64,000 nucleotides of DNA. Source: Natronospirillum operosum (GTDB taxonomy: Bacteria; Pseudomonadota; Gammaproteobacteria; Pseudomonadales; Natronospirillaceae). Under the pieces are notes generated by a model. The model was not told the DNA's origin. It searched no databases and saw only the letters and a program-made list of their open reading frames with translations. This document shows positions 38,400 to 48,318 of the stretch, piece by piece (position 1 is the stretch's first letter; each line of letters begins with the position of its first letter). The position numbers and the translations under genes were made by a program. Location of the stretch: assembly GCF_004768465.1 (NCBI RefSeq), contig NZ_SRMF01000004.1:62001-126000 (forward strand), given 5' to 3'.

Positions 38400-39890
38400 A
38401 TGAAAGTCGCTGACGTTTTCCGGTTCAGAAATGCCGAGATCAAGGCACTGCATCTGACCTGGATTGCATTCTTTATCACCTTCTATGTCTGGTTCAACAT
38501 GGCACCGCTGGCCACCAGCATGCTGCGCAGCATGGACTGGCTGACCCAGGACGACATCCGCCTGTTTGCCATCGTCAATGTGGCGCTGACCATCCCAGCG
38601 CGCATTATCGTGGGCATGGCGCTGGACCGCTTCGGCCCCCGCCGGGTGTTTTCTGTTCTGATGATCCTGATGTCGATCCCGGCGCTGACGTTCGCCTTCG
38701 GCAACACCATGACGCAACTGTTGGTGTCACGCCTGATACTGAGCTCCATCGGCGCGAGTTTCGTGGTCGGTATCCACATGACGGCCCTCTGGTTCAAGCC
38801 CAAGGACATCGGCTTTGCCGAAGGCTTCTACGCCGGCTGGGGCAACTTCGGCTCCGCCGCTGCGGCCATGACGCTGCCCACCATCGCCCTGACCCTGTAT
38901 GGCGGCGACGACGGCTGGCGCTGGGCCATTGGCCAGAGTGCCTTTGTCATGGCTGGCTATGGTGTCTACTACTGGTTTGCCATCACCGATGGACCGGACG
39001 AGAAAGCCCACCGCAAGCCCCGCAAGGCGATGGCACTGGAAGTCAGCACCTGGAACGATCTGATCAAGCTGATTCTGTGGACCATTCCCATGATCGGGGT
39101 GCTGGCCATACTGGTCTGGCGCATCGAGAACATGGGCTATATCACGCCCATGGGTGCCCTGATCTGCTATGCCGCCATTGCGGCCGTGGTGATCTATCAG
39201 GTGGTGCAGATTCTGCGCGTCAATGTGCCGCTGCTCAAGAAGGGCGTACCGGAAGACGACAAGTATCCGTTCAACAGTGTGGCGGCGCTGAACAGCACCT
39301 ACTTTGCGAATTTTGGCGCCGAACTGGCCGTGGTGTCGATGCTGCCCATGTTCTTCGAACAGACCTGGGGGCTGGGCGCGGCGGCTGCCGGCATGATCGC
39401 CGCCTCGTTCGCCTTCGTGAATCTGATAGCCCGGCCCATGGGCGGCATGGTATCCGACCGTATGGGCAATCGGCGTTTCGTGATGCTGAGCTACATGTTC
39501 GGTATCGGTATCGGCTTTGTGCTGATGGGGCTGCTGAACTCGTCCTGGCCGCTGATCATCGCTATTGCCATCACCATGTTTACGTCCTTCTTCGTGCAGG
39601 GCGCGGAAGGCGCCACCTTCGGCATCATCCCGTCGATCAAGCGTCGTCTGACCGGCCAGATCTCCGGCATGGCCGGGGCCTACGGCAATGTGGGGGCGGT
39701 GGTGTACCTGTTCATCTTCACTTTTGTCACCCCGACCCAGTTCTTTTTCATCATTGCCGGCGGCGCCTTTGCCAGTTGGGTGATCTGCCTGATCTGGCTC
39801 AAGGAGCCTGAATCCGGCTTTGCCGATGAATATTACATCTCGTCGGTGGATCGGCAGATTGCAGAGCAGGACGTCAAGGCCCAGGGGTGA
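38400..39890 (+). CDS. narK: Nitrate/nitrite transporter, second NNP-family member
   Basis: 496-residue major-facilitator protein opening MKVADVFRFRNAEIKALHLTW, with the NNP motif GYYA-type segment FAEGFYAGWGNFGSAAAAM at about residue 140 and FVQGAEGATFGIIPSIKRR near 400. It is only distantly similar to the upstream narK, so the pair probably covers distinct transport modes (symport and exchange). GGAGG lies before the ATG at 38400. A palindromic repeat separates it from narG. Confidence 0.92.
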   Translation: MKVADVFRFRNAEIKALHLTWIAFFITFYVWFNMAPLATSMLRSMDWLTQDDIRLFAIVNVALTIPARIIVGMALDRFGPRRVFSVLMILMSIPALTFAFGNTMTQLLVSRLILSSIGASFVVGIHMTALWFKPKDIGFAEGFYAGWGNFGSAAAAMTLPTIALTLYGGDDGWRWAIGQSAFVMAGYGVYYWFAITDGPDEKAHRKPRKAMALEVSTWNDLIKLILWTIPMIGVLAILVWRIENMGYITPMGALICYAAIAAVVIYQVVQILRVNVPLLKKGVPEDDKYPFNSVAALNSTYFANFGAELAVVSMLPMFFEQTWGLGAAAAGMIAASFAFVNLIARPMGGMVSDRMGNRRFVMLSYMFGIGIGFVLMGLLNSSWPLIIAIAITMFTSFFVQGAEGATFGIIPSIKRRLTGQISGMAGAYGNVGAVVYLFIFTFVTPTQFFFIIAGGAFASWVICLIWLKEPESGFADEYYISSVDRQIAEQDVKAQG

Positions 39891-39929
39891 CCTGTGCTGC
39901 CTCCTCGGAACCGGGCGACGCTGATTCGA

Positions 39930-40045
39930 GTCGCCTGCCGGGTACATGCACTGTGAGACCGTTTGCGGCCAGGGATGGCCGTAACCGAGCTGTCAGGGAT
40001 GACGTTTTTTGCGTGTCTCACAGGCATGTGCCCGAGCTTGGCGAC
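39930..40045 (-). repeat. Palindromic repeat element, copy A (inverted)
   Basis: 116 bases that begin GTCGCC and end GGCGAC. On the reverse strand they read almost identically to copy C at 48672–48787. Arms TGTGAGAC / GTCTCACA and a central hairpin with GGCC stems give a nested palindrome. No coding capacity. It lies in the 333-base narK–narG gap, upstream of the narG promoter. Confidence 0.85.
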
Positions 40046-40110
40046 GGAAGGTTGGCACAAGGCTCCGAACGAGTAGTACCCATTTATAAGTAGCAATTTA
40101 GATGCATAAA

Positions 40111-40152
40111 TTGACTTGGATCAAGGTTACTTGCTGTTGATTTTCCTACAGT
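40111..40152 (+). promoter_or_regulatory. FNR-dependent promoter of narGHJI
   Basis: FNR/ANR box TTGACTTGGATCAA at 40111–40124. If centred at -41.5, transcription starts near 40159 and the -10 would fall exactly on TACAGT (40147–40152). Leader about 65 bases. The spacing strongly supports a class II FNR promoter. Confidence 0.8.
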
Positions 40153-40223
40153 GGTCACCAGCATCCGACACTAGAAACCTGCACTCACCCTGGGGTGAGA
40201 TACAGGACCAGGAGACACAAAAG

Positions 40224-43200
40224 ATGAGTCATTTTCTGGACAACCTGCGCTTCTTCAAACAGAAGAAAACGGAGTTCTCCGATTCACACGGCGTCACGAC
40301 AGAAGAAAACCGATCCTGGGAAGCCGGCTACCGACGGCGCTGGCAGCACGACAAGGTGGTGCGCTCCACCCACGGCGTGAACTGTACCGGCTCCTGCAGC
40401 TGGAAGATCTACGTCAAGGACGGTCTGGTCACCTGGGAAACCCAGCAGACCGACTATCCGCGCACCCGCCCGGACCTGCCCGACCACGAACCCCGTGGCT
40501 GTGCCCGTGGCGCCAGTTTCTCCTGGTACATCTACAGCGCCAACCGCCTCAAGTACCCCAAGATGCGTGGCTACCTGATGGAAATCTGGCAGCAGGCGCG
40601 TGCCGAACACAAGGACCCGGTCGATGCCTGGGCCTCCATCGTCGAAGACCCGGCCAAGGCCAAAGAGTACAAGGCTCGCCGCGGCAAGGGTGGCTTTGTG
40701 CGCGCCAGTTGGGACGAGGTCAACGAGCTGATTGTGGCTTCCAACATCTATACCGCCAAGACCTATGGCCCGGACCGCGTCACTGGCTTCTCGCCGATTC
40801 CGGCCATGTCCATGGTGTCCTACGCGGCCGGGGCGCGCTACCTGTCGCTGATTGGCGGTAACTGCCTCAGCTTCTATGACTGGTACTGCGACCTTCCACC
40901 CGCCTCGCCGCAGACCTGGGGTGAGCAGACCGACGTGCCGGAATCCGCTGATTGGTACAACTCCGCCTACATCATGATGTGGGGTTCCAATGTGCCGCAG
41001 ACGCGCACACCGGATGCCCACTTCCTGACCGAGGTGCGCTACAAGGGCACCAAGACCGTCACCATCTGCCCTGACTACTCCGAAGCCTCCAAGTTCGGTG
41101 ATACCTGGCTGTCACCCCGGCAGGGTACGGATGCGGCGCTGGGCATGGCCTTTGGTCATGTCATCCTGAAAGAGTTCTACATCGACAAGCCAAGCGAGTA
41201 CTTCACCGAGTACGCTCGCCGCTACACCGACTTCCCGATGCTGGTCATGCTGAAAGAGCAAGACGGTGTACTGCATCAGGACCGCTTCCTGCGCGCCGCC
41301 GATCTGGTCGACAACCTGGGGCAGGACAACAACCCGGACTGGAAAACCATCGCCATCACCGAAGAAGGCGAGCTGACCTCGCCCAATGGCGCCATCGGCT
41401 ACCGGTGGGGGGAGCCTTCAGCAGAAAATAAAGAGCGGGGCAAGTGGAACCTGGAAAACCGCGATGGCACCACAGGTGAAGAAAAGAACCTGCTGCTGGG
41501 TCTGAAGGACCACCATGACGACATCGCCGAAGTGGCCTTTCCCTATTTCGGTGGCAAGAAGCACGAGTATGGCTACTTCCAGCACACCGACCATGATGAA
41601 CTGCAGAAGCGCCGTTTGCCGGTGCGCAAGGTCAAGCTGAAAGACGGCTCCGAAGCCATAGTCACCACAGTTTATGACCTGACACTGGCCAACTATGGCG
41701 TCAGCCAGGGCATCGAGAACGATGGCTGCGCCACCAGCTTTGACGACGACGTGCCCTACAGCCCCGCCTGGCAGGAACCCATCACCGGGGTGCGGCGCGA
41801 GGATGTCATTCGCATTGCCCGCGAGTTCGCCGATACCGCCAACAAGACGCGCGGTCGCTCCATGATCATTGTCGGTGCTGGCATGAACCACTGGTACAAC
41901 ATGGACATGAACTACCGGGCCCTGATCAACATGCTGATGATGTGTGGCTGTGTCGGGCAGAGCGGCGGTGGCTGGGCCCACTATGTAGGGCAGGAGAAGC
42001 TGCGTCCGCAGACCGGCTGGCTGCCGCTGGCATTCGGCCTCGACTGGGCGCGTCCGCCACGGCACATGAACAGCACCTCGTTTTTCTACAACCACTCGGA
42101 CCAGTGGCGTTACGAGAAACTGGGTATGGAAGAGGTCATTTCACCGCTGGCCGACAAGTCCAAGTGGACCGGCAGCATGCTGGACTACAACACCCGTGCC
42201 GAGCGCATGGGCTGGTTGCCGTCCGCGCCGCAGCTTGGCACCAACCCGCTGCACCTGAAAGCGGCCGCCGACAAGGCCGGCATGGAGGTGAAAGACTATG
42301 TGGTCCAGCAACTGAAATCCGGCGACCTCAAGTTCGCCTGTGAAGATCCGGACAACCCGCAGAACTTCCCGCGCAACCTCTTTGTCTGGCGCTCCAACCT
42401 GCTGGGCTCCAGTGGCAAGGGCCACGAATACATGCTGCGCCACCTGCTGGGTACTCGCCACGGTTTGCTCGGCAAGGAACTGGGCGACGCCGATGTGGGC
42501 CGTCCGCAGGATGTGCAATGGCGCGACGAAGCCCCGGAAGGCAAGGTCGATCTCTGGGTCACCATCGACTTCCGCATGTCGACCACCTGTCTGTACTCGG
42601 ACATCGTGCTGCCGACGGCCACCTGGTACGAAAAGGACGACCTGAATACTTCCGACATGCACCCCTTCATTCACCCGCTCACCGAAGCCGTGGACCCGGT
42701 CTGGGAAAGCCGCAGCGACTGGGACATCTTCAAGGGGCTGGCGAAGAAATATTCCGAGGTCTGTGCAGGCCACCTGGGCAAGGAGACCGACGTGGTCACC
42801 CTGCCCATGCAGCATGACTCGCCGGCTGAACTGGCCCAGCCCTACGAGGTGAAAGCCTGGTGGAAGGGCGAGTGCGAAGCCATTCCCGGCAAGACCATGC
42901 CCAACATCATTCCGGTCGAGCGGGACTACCCCAATACCTATGCTCGCTTTACCTCGCTGGGGCCGTTGCTCGATACCCTGGGCAATGGCGGCAAGGGCAT
43001 CAGCTGGGATACCAAGGAAGAAGTCGAATTCCTCGGTAAGCTGAACCGCACGCACCTTGAAGAGGGCGCCAATCAGGGGCGGCCGCGCATCGATTCGGCT
43101 ATCGACGCCTGTGAAGTCATCCTGTCACTGGCACCCGAGACCAATGGCCATGTGGCAGTCAAGGCCTGGGAGGCCCTGTCCAAGCATACCGGGCGCGACC

Positions 43201-43967
43201 ACACCCATCTGGCACGGCCGAAGGAAGACGAGAAAATCCGCTTCCGCGATGTGGTGGCCCAGCCGCGCAAGATCATCTCCTCGCCCACCTGGTCCGGTCT
43301 GGAAGACGAGCATGTCTCCTACAGCGCCGGCTACACCAATGTGCATGAGTTGATCCCCTGGCGCACCATCACCGGCCGCCAGCAGTACTATCAGGATCAC
43401 GAGTGGATGCGCGACTTCGGCGAGACGCTCTGTGTCTACAAGCCACCGGTCAACCTGAAAACCATTCAACCGGTGCTGGAACAGAACCAGAACGGCCACA
43501 AGGAAGTGGTATTGAACTTCCTGACGCCGCACCAGAAATGGGGCATTCACAGTACCTACACCGACAACCTGCTGATGCTGACGCTGTCACGCGGCGGGCC
43601 CATCATTTGGCTCAGTGAAACGGACGCCAAGGCTGCCGGCATTGAAGACAACGACTGGATCGAAGCCTTCAACGTCAACGGCTCCATCGCCGCGCGGGCA
43701 GTGGTCTCGCAACGGGTCGCCGAGGGCTCGGCCATGATGTACCACGCCCAGGAGAAGCATGTGAATGTGCCCGGCTCCGAACTGACCGGCACCCGGGGTG
43801 GCATTCACAACTCCGTGACCCGAGCGGTCATGAAGCCGACCCACATGATCGGGGGCTATGCCCAGCAATCCTATGGCTTCAACTACTACGGGACTGTTGG
43901 CGCGAACCGCGATGAATTCGTGGTGGTGCGCAAGATGGGCAAAGTCGACTGGCTGGATACTGAATGA
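40224..43967 (+). CDS. narG: Respiratory nitrate reductase alpha subunit
   Basis: Cytoplasm-facing catalytic subunit that reduces nitrate to nitrite at bis-MGD molybdenum. 1247 residues from the ATG at 40224 (GGAG nine bases upstream). The FS0 cluster ligands are visible as H50, C54, C58 and C93 (THGVNCTGSCSW and RGCARG). The Mo-ligand aspartate lies in SFYDWYCDLP, about residue 223. Length and N-terminus MSHFLDNLRFFKQ are canonical. First gene of narGHJI. Confidence 0.98.
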   Translation: MSHFLDNLRFFKQKKTEFSDSHGVTTEENRSWEAGYRRRWQHDKVVRSTHGVNCTGSCSWKIYVKDGLVTWETQQTDYPRTRPDLPDHEPRGCARGASFSWYIYSANRLKYPKMRGYLMEIWQQARAEHKDPVDAWASIVEDPAKAKEYKARRGKGGFVRASWDEVNELIVASNIYTAKTYGPDRVTGFSPIPAMSMVSYAAGARYLSLIGGNCLSFYDWYCDLPPASPQTWGEQTDVPESADWYNSAYIMMWGSNVPQTRTPDAHFLTEVRYKGTKTVTICPDYSEASKFGDTWLSPRQGTDAALGMAFGHVILKEFYIDKPSEYFTEYARRYTDFPMLVMLKEQDGVLHQDRFLRAADLVDNLGQDNNPDWKTIAITEEGELTSPNGAIGYRWGEPSAENKERGKWNLENRDGTTGEEKNLLLGLKDHHDDIAEVAFPYFGGKKHEYGYFQHTDHDELQKRRLPVRKVKLKDGSEAIVTTVYDLTLANYGVSQGIENDGCATSFDDDVPYSPAWQEPITGVRREDVIRIAREFADTANKTRGRSMIIVGAGMNHWYNMDMNYRALINMLMMCGCVGQSGGGWAHYVGQEKLRPQTGWLPLAFGLDWARPPRHMNSTSFFYNHSDQWRYEKLGMEEVISPLADKSKWTGSMLDYNTRAERMGWLPSAPQLGTNPLHLKAAADKAGMEVKDYVVQQLKSGDLKFACEDPDNPQNFPRNLFVWRSNLLGSSGKGHEYMLRHLLGTRHGLLGKELGDADVGRPQDVQWRDEAPEGKVDLWVTIDFRMSTTCLYSDIVLPTATWYEKDDLNTSDMHPFIHPLTEAVDPVWESRSDWDIFKGLAKKYSEVCAGHLGKETDVVTLPMQHDSPAELAQPYEVKAWWKGECEAIPGKTMPNIIPVERDYPNTYARFTSLGPLLDTLGNGGKGISWDTKEEVEFLGKLNRTHLEEGANQGRPRIDSAIDACEVILSLAPETNGHVAVKAWEALSKHTGRDHTHLARPKEDEKIRFRDVVAQPRKIISSPTWSGLEDEHVSYSAGYTNVHELIPWRTITGRQQYYQDHEWMRDFGETLCVYKPPVNLKTIQPVLEQNQNGHKEVVLNFLTPHQKWGIHSTYTDNLLMLTLSRGGPIIWLSETDAKAAGIEDNDWIEAFNVNGSIAARAVVSQRVAEGSAMMYHAQEKHVNVPGSELTGTRGGIHNSVTRAVMKPTHMIGGYAQQSYGFNYYGTVGANRDEFVVVRKMGKVDWLDTE

Positions 43968-44037
43968 TTGGGAGCCAGGCAGGCACACCCCTCCCGGCCG
44001 CCACGCGCCTGTATCGCCGCATTCACTGGAGAAGAAC

Positions 44038-45573
44038 ATGAAAGTAAGAGCACAAATCGGCAAGGTACTGAACCTGGACAAATGCATCGGGTGCCATACC
44101 TGTTCAGTCACCTGCAAGAACGTCTGGACCTCGCGCGAAGGCATGGAGTACGCCTGGTTCAACAATGTGGAGACCAAGCCCGGCATCGGCTTTCCCAAGG
44201 AATGGGAAAACCAGGACCGCTGGAACGGCGGCTGGAAGCGGCTGAAAAACGGCAAGATCCAGCCCCGCATGGGTGGCAAGCTGCGCATTCTGGCCAATAT
44301 CTTCGCCAACCCCGACATGCCGGTGATCGACGACTATTACGAGCCGTTCGATTTCGACTACGAGTACCTGCACAACGCCCCGCACAGCAAGCACCAGCCG
44401 GTCGCCCGGCCGCGCTCGCTGATCGACGGTCGGCGCATGGAAAAGATCGAATGGGGCCCGAACTGGGAAGAAATTCTCGGTACCGAGTTCGAGAAGCGCA
44501 AGAAGGACAAGAACTTCGACGAGGTGATCCAGAAGGACATCTACGGCCAGTTCGAAAACACCTTCATGATGTACCTGCCGCGCCTGTGCGAGCACTGTCT
44601 GAACCCGACCTGTGTGGCCGCCTGTCCCTCCGGCGCCATCTACAAGCGGGAAGAGGATGGCATCGTGCTGATTGATCAGGACAAGTGCCGCGGCTGGCGC
44701 ATGTGCGTCTCGGCCTGCCCCTACAAGAAGATCTACTTCAACTGGAAGAGCGGCAAGTCCGAGAAGTGTACCTTCTGCTATCCGCGCATCGAGGTCGGCC
44801 AGCCGACCGTGTGCTCGGAGACCTGCGTCGGCCGCATCCGCTATCTGGGCGTGCTGCTCTATGATGCCGACCGCATCGAAGCCGCCGCCAGTGTGGAAAA
44901 CGAGCAGGATCTGTACGAAGCCCAGCTCGACATCTTCCTGGACCCCAACGACCCGGAAGTGATCGAAGCCGCGAAGCAGGAAGGTATTCCGGACAACTGG
45001 ATCTATGCCGCCCAGCAGTCACCCGTCTACAAGATGGCCGTGGACTGGAAGGTGGCCCTGCCACTGCACCCGGAATACCGCACGCTGCCCATGGTCTGGT
45101 ATGTACCGCCCCTGTCACCGATTCAGTCGGCCACCGAGGCTGGCCATGTAGGCAAGAACGGCAACATGCCGGACCTGAAGTCACTGCGCATTCCCATGCG
45201 CTATCTGGCCAACATGCTGACCGCCGGCGATGAAGCTCCGGTGATCCGCGCTCTGGAACGGATGATCGCCATGCGCTCCTACAAGCGCTCGCAGCAGGTG
45301 GAGCAGGAAGAAGATCTGGCCGTGCTGGAGCAGGTCGGACTGACCGCGCACCAGGTCGAGGACATGTACCGCTACATGGCCCTGGCCAACTATGAAGACC
45401 GCTTCGTGATCCCGACCAGCCATCGCGCCTATGCCGAACAGGCCTATGACGTGAAGGGCAACTGCGGCTTCTCGTTCGGCAACGGCTGCAGCGACGGTGA
45501 TTCCGACGTCAGCCTGTTCGGCGGCAACAAGCCGGCGGTGCGCAAAGTCATTCCCGTGACCCTGAAGGAGTAA
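44038..45573 (+). CDS. narH: Respiratory nitrate reductase beta subunit
   Basis: Iron-sulfur subunit that passes electrons from NarI to NarG. 511 residues with four cysteine clusters: CIGCHTCSVTCK near the start, CEHCLNPTCVAACP, CRGWRMCVSACP (tryptophan in place of one cysteine marks the [3Fe-4S] site) and the CTFC...CSETC pair. GGAG lies six bases before the ATG at 44038. Starts 70 bases after narG. Confidence 0.98.
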   Translation: MKVRAQIGKVLNLDKCIGCHTCSVTCKNVWTSREGMEYAWFNNVETKPGIGFPKEWENQDRWNGGWKRLKNGKIQPRMGGKLRILANIFANPDMPVIDDYYEPFDFDYEYLHNAPHSKHQPVARPRSLIDGRRMEKIEWGPNWEEILGTEFEKRKKDKNFDEVIQKDIYGQFENTFMMYLPRLCEHCLNPTCVAACPSGAIYKREEDGIVLIDQDKCRGWRMCVSACPYKKIYFNWKSGKSEKCTFCYPRIEVGQPTVCSETCVGRIRYLGVLLYDADRIEAAASVENEQDLYEAQLDIFLDPNDPEVIEAAKQEGIPDNWIYAAQQSPVYKMAVDWKVALPLHPEYRTLPMVWYVPPLSPIQSATEAGHVGKNGNMPDLKSLRIPMRYLANMLTAGDEAPVIRALERMIAMRSYKRSQQVEQEEDLAVLEQVGLTAHQVEDMYRYMALANYEDRFVIPTSHRAYAEQAYDVKGNCGFSFGNGCSDGDSDVSLFGGNKPAVRKVIPVTLKE

Positions 45574-45576
45574 CCC

Positions 45577-46320
45577 ATGCGTCAGATACTGTTGCTTTCA
45601 CGCTGCCTGGATTACCCCACGCAGGAACTGCTCGACCACGCCGACGAACTGCGGGATCTGCTGCTGGACCTGCCGGTGAAGGCGGCCACCCGGAAGGGGC
45701 TGGACGCCTTTGTCGACCATGTCACCGGGCAGCGCCTGATCGACTGGCAGACCGAGTATGACGGCCTGTTCGAACGCGGCCGTTCCGTCTCCCTGCATCT
45801 GTTCGAGCATGTGCACGGCGAGTCCCGTGACCGCGGTCAGGCCATGGTCGACCTGCTCAATCAGTACCACGAGGCTGGGCTGGAGCTCGACGAGAAAGAG
45901 CTGCCGGATTACCTGCCGCTCTATCTGGAATTTCTGTCCACGCAGGGAGAGAACAACCTGAAAGCCGGCCTGCAGGAGGTGGCGCATATTCTGGCCCTGG
46001 TCGCCTGCCGCCTGGAAGAACGGGAAAGCCCCTACGCGCCCCTGTTCCATGCGTTGCTGGAAGTCTCCGAAGCAACTGTGCCGCTGGCGGATATCCGCCA
46101 GCAGGCTGCCGAGGAAGCCCCGGATTACACCAGCGAAGCGTTGGACAAGGAATGGGAAGAGGCCGAAGTCACCTTCGGCGGTGACGAGGCGCCCGACAGC
46201 GCCTGCAGCAGTGGACGCCACCGCCCCAGCGAACAACAACGGCGTGACCAGTACATGCCCATCAATATGCCGGCTTCCGGTGCTCAGGCGTACCCGGCGC
46301 CCGAGCGGACTGACGGATAG
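45577..46320 (+). CDS. narJ: Nitrate reductase assembly chaperone
   Basis: NarJ binds apo-NarG and assists molybdenum-cofactor insertion and membrane attachment. 247 residues with SLHLFEHVHGESRDRG (about residue 67) and LPDYLPLYLEFLS, both NarJ hallmarks. The acidic/histidine-rich C-terminal tail is a little longer than in E. coli. It follows narH by three bases, with AAGGAG over the narH stop. Confidence 0.95.
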   Translation: MRQILLLSRCLDYPTQELLDHADELRDLLLDLPVKAATRKGLDAFVDHVTGQRLIDWQTEYDGLFERGRSVSLHLFEHVHGESRDRGQAMVDLLNQYHEAGLELDEKELPDYLPLYLEFLSTQGENNLKAGLQEVAHILALVACRLEERESPYAPLFHALLEVSEATVPLADIRQQAAEEAPDYTSEALDKEWEEAEVTFGGDEAPDSACSSGRHRPSEQQRRDQYMPINMPASGAQAYPAPERTDG

Positions 46321-46331
46321 GAGAATCAATC

Positions 46332-47033
46332 ATGAACGCAAGCGCACTGGATGTCTTTTTCTTTGGTATCTACCCCTACCTGGCGTCGGTGGTGTTCTTC
46401 CTGGGCTGTCTGATCCGCTATGACCGCGAGCAGTACACCTGGAAAGCCGGCTCCAGCCAGATCATGCATGACCGCAAGTTCCGCATTGCCAGCATCATGT
46501 TTCATGTGGGCATTCTGGCCATCTTTGCCGGGCACTTTGCCGGCCTGGTCATTCCCTATGAACTGTGGACCTGGCTGGGCATTTCCCTGCCCGCCAAGCA
46601 ACTGATTGCCATGGGTGTGGGTGGCTTTTTCGGCATCATCTGCTTTATAGGCCTGACCATGCTGGTACACCGGCGGCTGTTCAATCCGCGGGTGCGGGCC
46701 ACCACCACTCTGATGGATACCCTGATCCTGCTGGTCATTTATGCCCAACTGATCCTCGGCCTGCTGACCATTTTTGTGTCCACCGGCCACATGGACGGCG
46801 AAGTCATGCATGACCTGATGAGCTGGTCACGTTATCTGCTGACCTTCCGGCCGGTACAGGCAGTGGAATACATCCATGACGTGCACTGGATCTACAAGGC
46901 CCATGTGAACCTGGGTGTGACCCTGTTCGTGCTGTTCCCGTTCAGCCGCCTGGTGCACATCTGGAGTGTGCCGGTGGGCTACCTGGGTCGGAACTATCAG
47001 GTGGTTCGCAGCAAAATCAGTGCTGCCAAATAA
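46332..47033 (+). CDS. narI: Respiratory nitrate reductase gamma subunit (cytochrome b)
   Basis: Inner-membrane dihaem cytochrome b that oxidises quinol and anchors NarGH. 233 residues with five predicted helices. Haem-ligand histidines are seen in MFHVGILAIFAGHFAG and in HDVHWIYKAHVNLG. AGGAG precedes the ATG. End of the narGHJI core; a hairpin follows. Confidence 0.97.
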   Translation: MNASALDVFFFGIYPYLASVVFFLGCLIRYDREQYTWKAGSSQIMHDRKFRIASIMFHVGILAIFAGHFAGLVIPYELWTWLGISLPAKQLIAMGVGGFFGIICFIGLTMLVHRRLFNPRVRATTTLMDTLILLVIYAQLILGLLTIFVSTGHMDGEVMHDLMSWSRYLLTFRPVQAVEYIHDVHWIYKAHVNLGVTLFVLFPFSRLVHIWSVPVGYLGRNYQVVRSKISAAK

Positions 47034-47050
47034 GCACTCACTACGGACCT

Positions 47051-47074
47051 CGGCAGCCCATTTCAGGGCTGCCG
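47051..47074. other. Hairpin between narI and the parvulin gene
   Basis: Perfect 9-bp stem CGGCAGCCC / GGGCTGCCG with a 6-base loop and no T-run. It could act as a processing or attenuation point separating narGHJI from the accessory genes. Confidence 0.6.
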
Positions 47075-47092
47075 CATTCGGGAGAACACCAC

Positions 47093-47863
47093 ATGATTGC
47101 AGTGAATGACGTCACCATAGATGCCGATCGCATCTATCAGGAAATGCAGTATCACCCGGCACCCAGCAAGGAAGCGGCCGAACATCATGCCGCGACCACC
47201 CTGGTGGTGGGCGAGCTGCTGCGGCAGCGCGCTACCGAGCTGGGCCTGAACGTGCGCGGTGCGGACGACCCGGCCGCCGATGACGATCACATCGAGCAGT
47301 TGATCGAACACGATGTGCACATTCCGGAAGCCACTGAGGAGGAGTGCCGAGCCTACTTCGACTCCAATACCGAACGCTTCTGCACCTCGCCGCTGCTGGA
47401 TATCAGCCACATCCTGATCGCCGGTGACCCCAAGGACGAGGGCCAGAGGGCCTATGCGCATGACATCGCCGACCGCCTGCTGGCGCAGGTGAAGAAGAAG
47501 CCGGACGACTTTGCGCAACTGGCCAGAAAGCACTCCAACTGCGACTCCAGCGGCAACGGCGGCTCACTGGGCCAGATCGAGAAGGGCCAGACCGTGCCCG
47601 AGTTCGAGCGGCAGGTGTTCCGGGCCAGCGCAGGGCTGATCAAGAGCCTGGTGGAGACCCGCTACGGCTACCATATTGTGCAGATTCACCACAAGGTCGA
47701 GGGCCAGCCGCTGGAATATGACATGGTGCAGGAGCGCATTCGCGACTATCTGAACGAGAAGGTACGCCGCAAGGCGATTGCGCAGTACATCAATGCCCTG
47801 ATGGCCGAAGCCCGCATCGACGGCATCGAGCTGAATGTGCAGAAATCACCCCTGATGCAATAA
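47093..47863 (+). CDS. Parvulin-type peptidyl-prolyl isomerase of the nar operon
   Basis: 256 residues. The parvulin domain spans about residues 95–205: DISHILIAGDPKD, ARKHSNCDSSGNGGSLG and YGYHIVQIHHK are the standard PpiC blocks. The N-terminal helical region resembles NifM/SurA-like chaperone parts. There is no signal peptide, so it is cytoplasmic and could assist folding or maturation of NarG/NarH. GGGAG precedes the ATG. PpiC genes after narI occur in many denitrifiers. Confidence 0.9.
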   Translation: MIAVNDVTIDADRIYQEMQYHPAPSKEAAEHHAATTLVVGELLRQRATELGLNVRGADDPAADDDHIEQLIEHDVHIPEATEEECRAYFDSNTERFCTSPLLDISHILIAGDPKDEGQRAYAHDIADRLLAQVKKKPDDFAQLARKHSNCDSSGNGGSLGQIEKGQTVPEFERQVFRASAGLIKSLVETRYGYHIVQIHHKVEGQPLEYDMVQERIRDYLNEKVRRKAIAQYINALMAEARIDGIELNVQKSPLMQ

Positions 47864-47882
47864 CCCGGGACAGGCATACTTT

Positions 47883-48305
47883 ATGAGCCAGACTTTCGCA
47901 CTCGAAAGCTTCGACGATTTTCTGCAGCTGGCACAGGCGCAGACCGAACCGCAACGACTGCTGTTCGTGTTCACCCGGCGCGAACTGCCGGAAGGCTATA
48001 CCGAAGCAATGAAGCGCCGCTTCGAAGCGGGGCAGGGGGGTCACCTGGCGCCTGTGGTCTGTGTCGACAAGGCGCCGCAGGACCTCACCAGCTTTCGCCA
48101 ACTGGCCACCGAGTCCGAAGACATGGTGGAACGCTGGGACGTCATCTTCGTTGCCGCCCTGCCGGGCCAGAACGGCCAGTACCCGATCGAGGACGACACC
48201 AACAAGGCCCTGGACGGCATGGTCGAAAGTGTTCGCCAGGGCAGCATCAGCAACTACCTCGCCTTCGACAACCAGGGCACACCCCTCCTGCTCGACGGCG
48301 GCTAG
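47883..48305 (+). CDS. Small conserved protein at the end of the nar operon
   Basis: 140 residues, soluble, acidic, no recognised motif. I recall similar proteins annotated loosely as ribonucleotide-reductase-related in halophilic nitrate reducers, but nothing in the sequence shows an NrdA fold. It lies 19 bases after the parvulin gene on the same strand, so it is probably co-transcribed with narGHJI. Function not assigned. Confidence 0.65.
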   Translation: MSQTFALESFDDFLQLAQAQTEPQRLLFVFTRRELPEGYTEAMKRRFEAGQGGHLAPVVCVDKAPQDLTSFRQLATESEDMVERWDVIFVAALPGQNGQYPIEDDTNKALDGMVESVRQGSISNYLAFDNQGTPLLLDGG

Positions 48306-48318
48306 CCACCAGGTATCC

